39,347 nucleotides of DNA from Patulibacter sp. (GTDB lineage Bacteria > Actinomycetota > Thermoleophilia > Solirubrobacterales > Solirubrobacteraceae), in the NCBI RefSeq assembly GCF_030655195.1, contig NZ_JAURWA010000109.1, positions 1-39,347 on the forward strand, read 5' to 3'. The stretch's first letter is position 1, and the number at the start of each line of letters is the position of its first letter. Below, piece by piece: positions 9,165 to 16,682 of the stretch. A program made the translations under genes and the position numbers. The notes beneath the pieces were generated by a model. The model was given only the letters and a program-made list of their open reading frames with translations, ran no database searches and had not been told where the DNA came from.

Positions 9165-9195
9165 CGAAGGCCCCGGTCACCGACCGGGGCCTTCG
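9165..9195. terminator. Perfect 14-bp hairpin, probable bidirectional terminator
   Basis: CGAAGGCCCCGGTC (9165-9178) and its exact complement (9182-9195) are separated by ACC. It lies 9 nt past the 3' end of minus-strand tRNA-Gly and also closes the plus-strand leader-like element. No T-run on either side. Confidence 0.75.
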
Positions 9196-9204
9196 TGCGT
9201 GAGG

Positions 9205-9275
9205 AGCGGGCGACGGGAATCGAACCCGCCCTAAGAGCTTGGAAGGCTCCTGTGCAACCACAACACCTCGCCCGC
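9205..9275 (-). tRNA. tRNA-Gly (anticodon TCC)
   Basis: The acceptor stem GCGGGCG/CGCCCGC is perfect. The anticodon stem is GGAGC/GCTCT (one G-T pair) with loop CTTCCAA, giving anticodon TCC (9241-9243). The T-arm GCGGGTTCGATTCCCGT is present. The discriminator is T (U73), normal for Gly. CCA is not encoded. Confidence 0.95.
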
Positions 9276-9361
9276 GCGGTGCCGGAGTCTAGCCACCGGG
9301 CCCCGACCGCGGATCGCGGAGGAGCGACGGACCCGGCCCGGGCACCGGCGGGGACGCCGGG

Positions 9362-9367
9362 TAGGCT
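9362..9367 (+). promoter_or_regulatory. -10 box TAGGCT, 6 nt before the pheA ATG
   Basis: TAGGCT fits TANNNT and is followed by CGCCCG and then ATG, predicting transcription starting at or next to the start codon. yccF (22633) has the same box and spacing. Confidence 0.5.
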
Positions 9368-9373
9368 CGCCCG

Positions 9374-10282
9374 ATGGCCGACCTGGCGTTCCTCGGGCCC
9401 GAGGGCACCTTCACCCACCGCGCGGCGCTCGACCTCGCCGCCGACGGCGAGCGGCTGATCGCCCTGGACCACGCCGAGGAGGTCATCGCCGCGATCACGA
9501 GCGGCTCCGCCGACGGGGCCGTGATCGCGTTCGAGAACAGCCTCGACGGACCGGTCGCGGCCAACCTCGACCTGCTGATCGCCACGGACGAGGACGTCGT
9601 GATCGTCGCGGAGCGCGTCATCCCCGTCGCCTTCGACCTCTGGCGCCGGCCGGACGACGACGCGCCGCTGGCCGGCGTGGTCTCCCACCCCGTCGGCCTG
9701 GCGCAGTGCCAGACCTTCATCCGCGCCGGCGGACTGCAGACCCGGTCGGCCAGCTCGAACGCGGTGGCCTGCCGCGAGGTCGCCGAGGAGGCGCGGCCCG
9801 GGTGGGCGGCCCTGGCCGGTCCCGACGCCGGCGAGCAGTTCGGCCTCGTGGCCACGGAGCGCGGCATCCGCGACGACGAGCGCGCGTCGACCCGGTTCCT
9901 GCGCCTGGGCCACCGCAGCCCCGCACCGTCGGGTCGGGACCGCTCCGCGTTCGTGCTCTACCCCGACTCCGACCGCGCCGGCAGTCTGGTCTCGCTGCTG
10001 CAGGAGTTCTCCGGCCGCGGCGTGAACATGACGGCGATCAAGTCGCGCCCGACCAAGGAGCTGCTGGGCGAGTACGTCTTCTTCGTCGAGGTCGAGGGGC
10101 ACCTGCACGACGCCCGGCTGCGCGACGCGACGCTCGGCGTGCTGGAGCGCTCCGCGGCCGTCCGCTTCCTCGGCTCCTACCCCGAGGACCCGACGCGCCC
10201 CGAGCGTCCGGGCACCACGGGCCGCGGGGCCGACGAGGAGCGTCGCCTCTCGCTGATGCTCGCGCGGACGGACCAGGGGTGA
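9374..10282 (+). CDS. pheA: Prephenate dehydratase
   Basis: The product is 302 aa. It converts prephenate to phenylpyruvate in phenylalanine synthesis (cytosol). The catalytic domain (1-180) opens with FLGPEGTFTHRAA and contains FENSLDG (53-59). It ends with the signature STRFLRLG, whose T173-R174-F175 is the catalytic TRF motif. A regulatory ACT domain (about 192-270) has RAGSLVSLLQEFSGRGVNMTAIKSRP, the usual phenylalanine-binding ACT sequence (GALV and ESRP variants). There is no chorismate mutase domain, as usual in actinobacteria. The last four bases overlap tyrA (GTGA), so the two genes are translationally coupled. Start chosen at ATG 9374; the transcript is probably leaderless. Feedback inhibition by phenylalanine is expected from the ACT domain. 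Confidence 0.95.
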   Translation: MADLAFLGPEGTFTHRAALDLAADGERLIALDHAEEVIAAITSGSADGAVIAFENSLDGPVAANLDLLIATDEDVVIVAERVIPVAFDLWRRPDDDAPLAGVVSHPVGLAQCQTFIRAGGLQTRSASSNAVACREVAEEARPGWAALAGPDAGEQFGLVATERGIRDDERASTRFLRLGHRSPAPSGRDRSAFVLYPDSDRAGSLVSLLQEFSGRGVNMTAIKSRPTKELLGEYVFFVEVEGHLHDARLRDATLGVLERSAAVRFLGSYPEDPTRPERPGTTGRGADEERRLSLMLARTDQG

Positions 10283-11403
10283 GCGCGGCGGGGGCCGAAG
10301 GGCCGGTGTCCGGCGGAGCACCGGGCGACGGTGCGACGCCGGGGGTCGCCGGGGCGTCGGCACGCCGGGCCGACGGTCGGCCGTCCGGCGCGGCACCGCG
10401 GGTCGGCGTCGTCGGCCTGGGGCTGATCGGGGGCTCCGCCCTCCTCGGGCTGCGCGCCGCCGGGCTCGTGGTGCGCGGGTGCGACCGCGACGAGGCCGCC
10501 CGCGCGTGGTGCGACGCCCTCGGCGTCCCGTGCGACCGGACCCCCGAGGACGCCGCGCGCGCCGTCGACGTCCTGCTGGTCTGCGTCCCGCCCCACGCCA
10601 CGGCCGCCGTCGTGGCCGCCGCGCTGGCGGCGGACCCGGACGTCGCCGTGGTCGACGTCGCGTCCGTGAAGGCCCCGGTGGTCGACGAGCTCCGCACCCG
10701 GGCGCCCGAGGACGCCGGTCGCTTCCTTCCCGCCCATCCCCTCGCCGGCGCCGAGTCCAGCGGGCACGAGGCCGCGCGGGAGGACCTGCTGCGTGGCGCG
10801 ACGTGGGCGGTCTGCCCTCCGGCGGACGACCCCGACGGTGCGGTCGACACCACCGCCGTGCTGCTGCGCGTCTCCCCCGTCCTCGATGCGCTCGACGCCC
10901 GCCTGCTGGTCTGCACGCCCGACGAGCACGACCGCGCGCTCGCCGCGACGAGCCACGCGCCGCACGTGGTCGCCGGCGCGGTGGCCGAGGTCGCGGGCGA
11001 CGCGCCGACGGGCGGGCCGGTCGCCGCGGTCCTCTCCGGCGGTGCGCTGCGCGACGTCACCCGCGTGGCCGCCGCACCCGCGGGCCTCTGGGCCGAGATC
11101 CTCCGCGCGAACGCCGACCGCACGGCCGACGCGCTGGAGGCCACCGCCGACCGCCTGCGCGCCGCCGCCGAGGCCCTGCGCGCCGGCGACCACGACGCGG
11201 TGGTGGCCGGCTGGGAGCGCGGCGTCGCCGCCCACGACCGGCTCGCGACCGCGAGGTGGGGCACCGCGACGTGGGAGCCGCTGACCTTGGACGACGGGTG
11301 GGAGGGCCTGCTCGGCCTGGGTGCCGCGGGCGTGGTCGTCCGCGGTCTGCGCGCGGACGGGCGCGGTGGCATCGCCGGCGAACGCTGGGCCGCCGCGGGC
11401 TGA
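10279..11403 (+). CDS. tyrA: Prephenate (or arogenate) dehydrogenase
   Basis: The product is 374 aa from GTG 10279, whose GTGA overlaps the pheA stop; GTG 10306 is an alternative, since the first 40 or so residues are low-complexity Gly/Ala/Pro. The NAD(P)-binding motif VGVVGLGLIGGS is followed by DVLLVCVPPHAT, VDVASVKAP, HPLAGAESSGHEAAREDLLRG and ATSHAPHVVAGAVAE, all standard in TyrA. It oxidatively decarboxylates prephenate to 4-hydroxyphenylpyruvate (or arogenate to tyrosine; the substrate cannot be decided here). There is no ACT domain. With pheA it forms a branch-point pair that splits prephenate. It ends 140 bp before a convergent MFS gene. Confidence 0.92.
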   Translation: MSAAGAEGPVSGGAPGDGATPGVAGASARRADGRPSGAAPRVGVVGLGLIGGSALLGLRAAGLVVRGCDRDEAARAWCDALGVPCDRTPEDAARAVDVLLVCVPPHATAAVVAAALAADPDVAVVDVASVKAPVVDELRTRAPEDAGRFLPAHPLAGAESSGHEAAREDLLRGATWAVCPPADDPDGAVDTTAVLLRVSPVLDALDARLLVCTPDEHDRALAATSHAPHVVAGAVAEVAGDAPTGGPVAAVLSGGALRDVTRVAAAPAGLWAEILRANADRTADALEATADRLRAAAEALRAGDHDAVVAGWERGVAAHDRLATARWGTATWEPLTLDDGWEGLLGLGAAGVVVRGLRADGRGGIAGERWAAAG

Positions 11404-11435
11404 CGGGGACCGCGGGCGCCGAACCCGAGGCGACC

Positions 11436-11543
11436 TGCCCACCTCCGCGGTGGGCGATCCGACCCGGCGTCTTCGGCCGCCCCACCGCATCGCGTCCCGG
11501 GGCGGTGTGCCCACCCCTGCGGTGATCGGTCCGCACGGCGTCC
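11436..11543. repeat. Imperfect direct repeat and hairpins between tyrA and the MFS gene
   Basis: Two related units of about 36 bp begin TGCCCACC at 11436 and 11508 and both run on to CGGCGTC. The first forms GCCCACC-TCCGC-GGTGGGC (11437-11455). CCGCCCC and GGGGCGG pair between the units. The second abuts the stop codon of the minus-strand gene. It probably serves as bidirectional termination for the convergent genes. Confidence 0.45.
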
Positions 11544-13076
11544 TCAGTCGCCGGCGCTCCCCGGTTGCGGCGACCCGTCCGGCACCGGCGGCGGGACGCG
11601 CGGCACGACGAACGTCAGGACCAGCAGGGTCAGACCGGCGACGACCGCCAGGCCGACGAAGACGTGCTCCGTGGCGGCGGACACCGCGGTGCCGAGGTAG
11701 GCGGCCGCGCGGTCGTCGAGGTCTCCCCCGTGCTGCAGCGAGCGGCTGATGTCGTCGACGTCGGCGGGCAGCGTGGCGCGCAGGTCCGCCGGGGCGTCCC
11801 CCAGGCGGTGATGGAGCGTCGCGTTCGTGATCGCCCCGAAGACCGCCGCGCCGAGGCTCTGGCCGAGGACCCGGGTGAACATCGCGGTGCTCGTCGCCAC
11901 GCCGCGGTCCTCCCAGCCCACCGCGGACTGCACCGAGACGACGAGCGGCACCGACAGCAGGCCGCAGCCTGCGCCCAGGACCGCGCCGATCGCCAGGACC
12001 GCGGCGGTCGGCGGCTCGCCGGGCAGCGCGACGAACGCCGCGCACGCCACCAGCGCGAGGGTCGCGCCGAGCATCGCCGCCCGGCGGAAGCCGAACCGCA
12101 GGTACAGGCGGGGCGACAGGGTCGACGAGATCGGCCAGGCGATCAGGATGCTCGCCAGGAGCAGCCCGGCGACGGCGACGCTGAGCCCCAGGACGAGCTG
12201 GCCGTAGAGCGGCAGCACGATCGACGGACCGGCGAACAGGAGCCCCAGGCCGCCCATGCCGAGGTTCGCCCCCGAGAAGACGCGGCGGCGCCACACCCAC
12301 GGCGGCATCACGGGCTCCGCTGCGCGGCGCTCGACGACGATCGCCAGGCCGGCGGCCGCGGCCGACCCGGCGAGGATCAGCAGGCTCGGCGCGGAGAGCC
12401 ACCCCCACGACACGCCGCCGCGCAGGAGCGCGAAGACGAGGCTGCCGGCCGACAGGAAGATCAGCGCGGTGCCCAGCGCGTCGATGCGGTGCGGCCGGCG
12501 CTCCACGTCCTCGTGCAGGTGGCGCCAGAGGATCGCCATCGCGGCGAGGCCGACCGGGAGGTTCAGCAGGAAGATCCACCGCCACGACAGCCCGTCGGCG
12601 AGGACGCCCCCGAGGACGGGGCCGGCCAGCGCCGAGGTCGCCCAGACGCTCGAGAGCCGCGCCTGGATCCGGCCGCGCTCCTCGACGGCGTAGAGGTCGC
12701 CGGCGATCGTCTGGACCGTCGCCTGGATCGCCCCGGCGCCCGCGCCCTGCACCGCGCGGAAGAGGATGAGCGCCGCCATGCTCCCCGCCGACGCGCACAG
12801 CGCCGAGCCGGCCAGGAAGATCGTGATGCCGATCATCAGGACCGGCTTGCGCCCGTACTGGTCGGCGAGCTTGCCGTAGAGCGGGATCGACACGGTCTGC
12901 GTCAGCAGGTAGGCCGAGAAGACCCAGCCGAACGACGCGAACCCGCCGAGGTCACCGACGACCTGGGGCGCGGCGGTCGCGACGATCGTCCCCTCGAGCG
13001 CCGAGAGCGCGAGCGTCGCCATCAGCCCGGCGACGACCCAGCCGCGCCGGGTGGCCTGCGGGGCGGCGTCGCTCAC
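11544..13076 (-). CDS. MFS drug:H+ antiporter, DHA2 (14-TM) type
   Basis: The product is 510 aa from GTG 13076. The first helix carries LSALEGTIVATAAPQVVGDL, the DHA2 motif D1 variant (the usual LDxTIVNVALP). YLLTQTVSIPLYGKLADQYGRKP is motif A, and SALAGPVLGGVLADGLSWRWIFLLNLPVG is the antiporter motif C region. Fourteen hydrophobic segments are countable, and a long loop precedes the last one (residues about 435-470). The C-terminus is short, Pro-rich and cytosolic. It probably exports a toxic compound by proton exchange. No TetR/MarR regulator is adjacent. Substrate unknown. Confidence 0.9.
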   Translation of the reverse strand: MSDAAPQATRRGWVVAGLMATLALSALEGTIVATAAPQVVGDLGGFASFGWVFSAYLLTQTVSIPLYGKLADQYGRKPVLMIGITIFLAGSALCASAGSMAALILFRAVQGAGAGAIQATVQTIAGDLYAVEERGRIQARLSSVWATSALAGPVLGGVLADGLSWRWIFLLNLPVGLAAMAILWRHLHEDVERRPHRIDALGTALIFLSAGSLVFALLRGGVSWGWLSAPSLLILAGSAAAAGLAIVVERRAAEPVMPPWVWRRRVFSGANLGMGGLGLLFAGPSIVLPLYGQLVLGLSVAVAGLLLASILIAWPISSTLSPRLYLRFGFRRAAMLGATLALVACAAFVALPGEPPTAAVLAIGAVLGAGCGLLSVPLVVSVQSAVGWEDRGVATSTAMFTRVLGQSLGAAVFGAITNATLHHRLGDAPADLRATLPADVDDISRSLQHGGDLDDRAAAYLGTAVSAATEHVFVGLAVVAGLTLLVLTFVVPRVPPPVPDGSPQPGSAGD

Positions 13077-13302
13077 GCGTGGACCGGACCCGGGCCTCCG
13101 GGCCGGATGGAGGGTGTCCCCGGCACCCCTGGATCGTAGGCGGCGGGCGGCGGTGGGCCCCTGCCCACTGCGCGGCCACCGTCCGCGCCGTCCGCGAGAG
13201 CCTCGCGGCGGTCGCCCTCGGCCCGGCGCGACGGCGGGGAACGACGCCGACCGCGTGCAAGGCGCGGTGCAGCCCGTCCGTCGTTCGCGATATCACCTGG
13301 AC

Positions 13303-13782
13303 ATGCGCCCGAACACCCGTTCCCTCGCCCTCCTGACCGCCGGGGTCCTCGCGCTCGCCGGGTGCGGCGGATCCGACGGCGACGAGAACGCCGACGCCAC
13401 GACGACGGCCCCGCCCGCCGCCACCGCCACCGCGACGACCCCCGCCGTCGAGACCGCCACCACGACCGGCCCGGAGCAGACCGTCGTCGTCCCGCCGGCC
13501 ACCACCGTCACGTCGACGGCGACGGAGCCCAGCGGCGGCGTCGCCCCGCCCACGGAGACCGTCACGAAGCAGGCGCCGCCGACCACCGGGGGCGACCAGC
13601 CGTCGATCACCCTGCGGTCCGACGGCACCGCCCGCACCACCGCCGCGGACGCCGGTCAGGCCGAGATCTGGTGCGACGCGGCACGCCAGGGCTCGTACGA
13701 CTCCCAGCTCGGCGACGCGACGACGCTCGTCATCGCGGTCAGCGGCAGCGACCAGGTGACCCGCTGCGCGCTGCCGCGCTGA
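13303..13782 (+). CDS. Small Thr-rich lipoprotein of unknown function
   Basis: The product is 159 aa from ATG 13303; the longer upstream frame overlaps the divergent MFS start and reads as non-coding. There is a signal peptide with lipobox LALAGC (cleavage before the Cys near residue 21). A Thr/Ala/Pro/Val linker of about 80 residues (21-105) is probably a disordered stalk. It is followed by a compact C-terminal part, about residues 108-159 (SITLRSDGT to VTRCALPR), with two Cys that may form a disulfide. No family recognised. It is expected to be anchored outside the membrane. It precedes tRNA-Trp and its own promoter is not evident. Confidence 0.75.
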   Translation: MRPNTRSLALLTAGVLALAGCGGSDGDENADATTTAPPAATATATTPAVETATTTGPEQTVVVPPATTVTSTATEPSGGVAPPTETVTKQAPPTTGGDQPSITLRSDGTARTTAADAGQAEIWCDAARQGSYDSQLGDATTLVIAVSGSDQVTRCALPR

Positions 13783-13850
13783 GGGAGCGGGCCCGCCGCA
13801 CCCCGAGCCGACGCCGCCCGACCCCGGCTGGGTAACATCCCCGGCCGCGA

Positions 13851-13921
13851 GGGGGATTGGTGTATCGGTAACACGGCGGTCTCCAAAACCGCAACGGGAG
13901 GTTCGATTCCTCCATCCCCCG
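13851..13921 (+). tRNA. tRNA-Trp (anticodon CCA)
   Basis: Acceptor GGGGGAT/ATCCCCC; anticodon stem GCGGT/ACCGC with loop CTCCAAA giving CCA; T-arm GGAGGTTCGATTCCTCC; discriminator G. The 3' CCA is not encoded (GCCT follows). Confidence 0.96.
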
Positions 13922-13930
13922 CCTGCAGCG

Positions 13931-13954
13931 AAGCGCCCGGTCCTCCGGGCGTTT
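13931..13954 (+). terminator. Rho-independent terminator of tRNA-Trp
   Basis: AAGCGCCCGG (13931-13940), loop TCCT, CCGGGCGTTT (13945-13954): a 10-bp stem with one G-T pair whose 3' side runs into TTTCTCGTT. One of the few hairpins here with some T residues after it. Confidence 0.8.
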
Positions 13955-14053
13955 CTCGTTCCCGGGGTCCCTCGCCCGCGATCCACCGACGGGGTCCGGT
14001 CGATCGGGTGCCACCGTCCGGCACCGGATCCGCCGCCCCCCACGTGGTCCCGC

Positions 14054-14446
14054 TCAGGCGCCCGCCGGCGGCGCGTAGCGGTGGTGCAGGTCCAGCGCGT
14101 TGCCCGCCGGGTCCAGGAAGATCGCCTGGTGGCAGACGCCGCTGTCGATCAGGCCCGACACGAAGCGGACGCCCAGGGACTCCAGGTGCGCCCGGGCCGC
14201 CTCGACGTCGGCGACCTGGAGGGCGAGCGGGACGCGGTGCGGCGCGAACTCCTGGCCGAACGCCGTGGGCTCCATGATCGCGATCGTCAGGTTGCCCGCC
14301 TGGAACTCGGCCGCGGGCATCGACCCCCAGCGGGTGCGGAACTCCAGGCCCAGGGTCTCGTCGTAGAAGCGGAACGACTCGTCGAAGTCCAGCGCGGGCA
14401 ACGTGACGAAGTCGACGCCGGTGATCTGCAGGGCGGTGGTGCTCAT
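14054..14446 (-). CDS. VOC (glyoxalase/bleomycin-resistance) family protein
   Basis: The product is 130 aa from ATG 14446 (GGAG just upstream). It is a single VOC domain made of two beta-alpha-beta-beta-beta modules. The first has VDFVTLPALDFDESFRFYDETLGLEFR and GNLTIAIME. The second has VPLALQVADVEAARAHLESLGV and HQAIFLDPAGNALDLHHRY, where FLDPAGNALDLHH is the classic C-terminal VOC signature with a possible metal ligand. It could be an isomerase, dioxygenase or resistance protein; the family is too broad to say. It converges on tRNA-Trp and is divergent from a membrane protein gene (221 bp between starts). Confidence 0.85.
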   Translation of the reverse strand: MSTTALQITGVDFVTLPALDFDESFRFYDETLGLEFRTRWGSMPAAEFQAGNLTIAIMEPTAFGQEFAPHRVPLALQVADVEAARAHLESLGVRFVSGLIDSGVCHQAIFLDPAGNALDLHHRYAPPAGA

Positions 14447-14667
14447 CGGGCTCCAGGGTGGGTGGTCGCCGAGATTCTGCCCGTGACCCGGGCGACACGG
14501 ACGGACGACACGGACGGGACGACACCGGCGTCCACCCGGCGTCGAGCGTGCCGGTGCCGCCCGGGGCCCGTCCACCCGACGCGTCCAGCGACGCGGCGCT
14601 CGAGACCCGACGCCCGGTGGACGATGAACTCACACGTCAACCGGACCGCGGTCAATACCATCCCGGC

Positions 14668-15369
14668 ATGGCCGCGACCGACGAAGTGACCGCCGCGCGC
14701 CTCGCGGCGCGGGACGCCGCCGTCGCCGACACCCGCGCCGCGCTGTCGTCGTGGCTGCACCGGCCGTCGCAGCTGCTGCCCTGGGTCGGGCTCAGCGCCG
14801 TCGTCTCGGCGATCCTGCTGCTGGCGACCTACATCGTCTCGATCACCACCCCCGCGGACCCTTCGGGCGGTGCGCTGATCGCCGCGGATCCCAGCGCCCG
14901 GTGGGTCGACTTCGGCTTCGTCCTGGGCCGCAACTTCACGGTCCTGCTGCTTCACCTGCTCGTCTGCTTCGCCACGTACCTCGTCCGCCGCTCGATCCCG
15001 ATCCAGGCCGGCGAGCTGTCCGGCGTGCAGGGCTGGATCCACCGCCACGCCCAGCGACCCGCGCTGCTGATGGTCGTCGCGCTGACGGTCTTCTCGATCT
15101 TCCAGCAGGCGCTGAACCTCGGGCACGGGCTGGCGAGCGTCGCCGCGCAGGGGCAGTACGGCGAGGCCGGCATCCTCGTCCGGCTGCTCCCCCACGCCGT
15201 CCCTGAGCTGATCGCGGTCTTCCTGCCGCTCGCCGCGGTGCTGTGGCTCGAGGCGAAGGACCGCAACAAGGACCTGCTCGCCGCCGTCGCGGCCTGCACG
15301 GTCGTCGCCGTCCCGGTGATCGTCGTGTCGGCGTGGATCGAGGTCGTGGTGGCCTCGGACTTCTTCTAG
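14668..15369 (+). CDS. Integral membrane protein, possibly SpoIIM/DUF95-like
   Basis: The product is 233 aa from ATG 14668. There are about five hydrophobic segments: LPWVGLSAVVSAILLLATYI, NFTVLLLHLLVCFATYLV, ALLMVVALTVFSIFQQ, LLPHAVPELIAVFLPLAAVL and AVAACTVVAVPVIVVSAWIEV. LPHAVPELIAVFL resembles the PHG-x-x-E signature of the SpoIIM family, and the last helix also fits. However, other parts match poorly, so the assignment is tentative. It would be an inner-membrane protein of unknown role. Its TAG stop overlaps the TAG stop of the convergent MFS gene in a shared CTAG (15366-15369). Confidence 0.7.
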   Translation: MAATDEVTAARLAARDAAVADTRAALSSWLHRPSQLLPWVGLSAVVSAILLLATYIVSITTPADPSGGALIAADPSARWVDFGFVLGRNFTVLLLHLLVCFATYLVRRSIPIQAGELSGVQGWIHRHAQRPALLMVVALTVFSIFQQALNLGHGLASVAAQGQYGEAGILVRLLPHAVPELIAVFLPLAAVLWLEAKDRNKDLLAAVAACTVVAVPVIVVSAWIEVVVASDFF

Positions 15370-16604
15370 GCCGCGGCGGGCGGTGCCGGGCCCACCGGCG
15401 GATGCCCACCGCCGGGGACGGGCGCCTCGATCGTCCGGTCCGCCCCGGCCCGCCACCCGGCGACCGCGAAGGCGCCGAGCGCCACGAGCAGGGCGAGCAG
15501 CGGGGCCGTCCACGTCCCCGTCGCGTCGTGCAGCGCCCCCGCCCCGAGCGGTCCCGCCGCGGCGATGAGGTAGCCGACGGTCTGCGCCATGCCGGACAGC
15601 TCGCCCGCCGCCTCGGCGGTCCGCGAGCGCAGGACGAAGAGGGTCAGCGCCAGGCTGATGCCGGTCCCCTGCGCGAGGCCGAGCACGAGGACCCAGGCCA
15701 GAGCACCGCCCGCCGGGGCGATCAGGAGGCCCACGAGTCCGACGAGGAAGCCGACGGCCGCGACGGCGGTCAGGCCGCGCTGACGCCGGGACCGGGCCGC
15801 GACGACGGGGACGACGAGCGACGCCGCGATGCCCGACGCGCTCATCAGCGCCGCCATCAGGCCGGCCGTGGACGCCGACATGCCGTCGTCGCGCAGGATC
15901 GTCGGCAGCCAGGCGGCCAGCGCGTAGAACTCGAGCGACTGCAGGCCCATGAACAATGCGACGGCCCACGCCACGGGCGAGCGCCACACGCCGCGGGCGT
16001 GCGCGGACGGGCCGGCCGAGCGCGGCGGCGTCGCCCGGGCCTGCGGCAGCCAGAGGAGCGCGGTCGCCAGCGCCGCGACGCCCCAGAGCGCCAGGGCCGT
16101 GCGCCACGACAGCCCCAGCGCGTCCTCCAGGGGCACCGTGACGCCCGCGGCGAGCGCCGCGCCGCCGTTGAGCGCCACGGAGTAGAGCGCCATCATCGGC
16201 CCCGTCCGGTGTGGGAAGTCGCGCTTGACCACCCCGGGCAGCAGGACGTTGGCGATCGCGATGCCCGCACCGGCCACCGCGGAGCCGGCGAACAGCGCCG
16301 CGGTCGGGACGGCCAGTCGCAGGGCCGTCCCCGCCACGAGCAGGAGCAGGGCGACCAGCAGCGCCCGCTCGAGCCCGATCCGCCGGCCCAAGCGCGGGGC
16401 GAGCGTCGCGAACAGCCCGAAGCAGACGAGCGGCAGGGTCGTCAGGAGGCTCGTCGACGCGGCGCTGAGCCCCGTGTCGGCGCGCAGCTGCGGCGCGAGC
16501 GGCCCGACCGCCACGAGCGCGGGGCGCAGGTTCAGCGAGAACAGCGCGATCGCGGCGGCGAGCAGGACGACGTCGCGGGTCGGGCGGGACGGCACCCGGC
16601 CCAT
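15366..16604 (-). CDS. MFS transporter, cyanate-permease (CynX/NimT) family
   Basis: The product is 412 aa from ATG 16604 (weak CCAGG upstream; GTG three codons further in is possible). SLNLRPALVAVGPLAPQL in helix 1 is the hallmark of the CynX/NimT-like group. LLTTLPLVCFGLFATLAPRLGRRIGLERAL (motif A), NVLLPGVVKRDFPHRTGPMMALYS and the second-half MGLQSLEFYALAAWLPTIL also match. Twelve helices are expected. Members transport cyanate, 2-nitroimidazole or other small anions; substrate unknown. It is divergent from ligD with 78 bp between them, so the two may share a promoter region, but no functional link is evident. Confidence 0.88.
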   Translation of the reverse strand: MGRVPSRPTRDVVLLAAAIALFSLNLRPALVAVGPLAPQLRADTGLSAASTSLLTTLPLVCFGLFATLAPRLGRRIGLERALLVALLLLVAGTALRLAVPTAALFAGSAVAGAGIAIANVLLPGVVKRDFPHRTGPMMALYSVALNGGAALAAGVTVPLEDALGLSWRTALALWGVAALATALLWLPQARATPPRSAGPSAHARGVWRSPVAWAVALFMGLQSLEFYALAAWLPTILRDDGMSASTAGLMAALMSASGIAASLVVPVVAARSRRQRGLTAVAAVGFLVGLVGLLIAPAGGALAWVLVLGLAQGTGISLALTLFVLRSRTAEAAGELSGMAQTVGYLIAAAGPLGAGALHDATGTWTAPLLALLVALGAFAVAGWRAGADRTIEAPVPGGGHPPVGPAPPAAA

Positions 16605-16682
16605 CCTGGCACGCGCGGTCACCGCCCCCGTACGCGCCCCCGACGTGCAGGGCCCCGGTCCTGCGGGTAGAACGGAGCGACC

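Larger units (their letters stand above)
8931..9195 (+). other. Leader-like element with tandem tiny ORFs ending in a strong hairpin
   Basis: Between the two minus-strand tRNA genes, the plus strand holds three very short ORFs with good ribosome sites and then a perfect hairpin, like an attenuator or a small peptide-coding RNA. The first is AGGAAGG followed 5 nt later by GTG-AAC-CCT-TAG (8946-8957). The second is GAGGAG before the 14-codon ORF at 9047. The third is a Pro-rich ORF overlapping it at 9091. A CTTAGG repeat occurs at 8931 and 8953, and GAACC/GGTTC at about 8991-9003 can pair. No ordinary gene follows on this strand before the antisense tRNA-Gly. Function unknown. Confidence 0.4.

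Noticed and set aside
9091..9195. T-box riboswitch: TGGAACCGC at 9092-9100 before a strong hairpin, with tRNA-Gly (U73) close by
   Set aside because: The match covers only 8 fixed bases and is expected about once by chance in this window. No specifier loop, AG bulge or antiterminator pairing with the hairpin could be found, and no aminoacyl-tRNA synthetase or amino-acid gene follows directly.
8931..9195. tmRNA (ssrA) with a tag ORF
   Set aside because: There is no tRNA-like 3' end (TTCGA-type T-arm) on this strand, and the encoded peptides do not end in ALAA or a similar tag.
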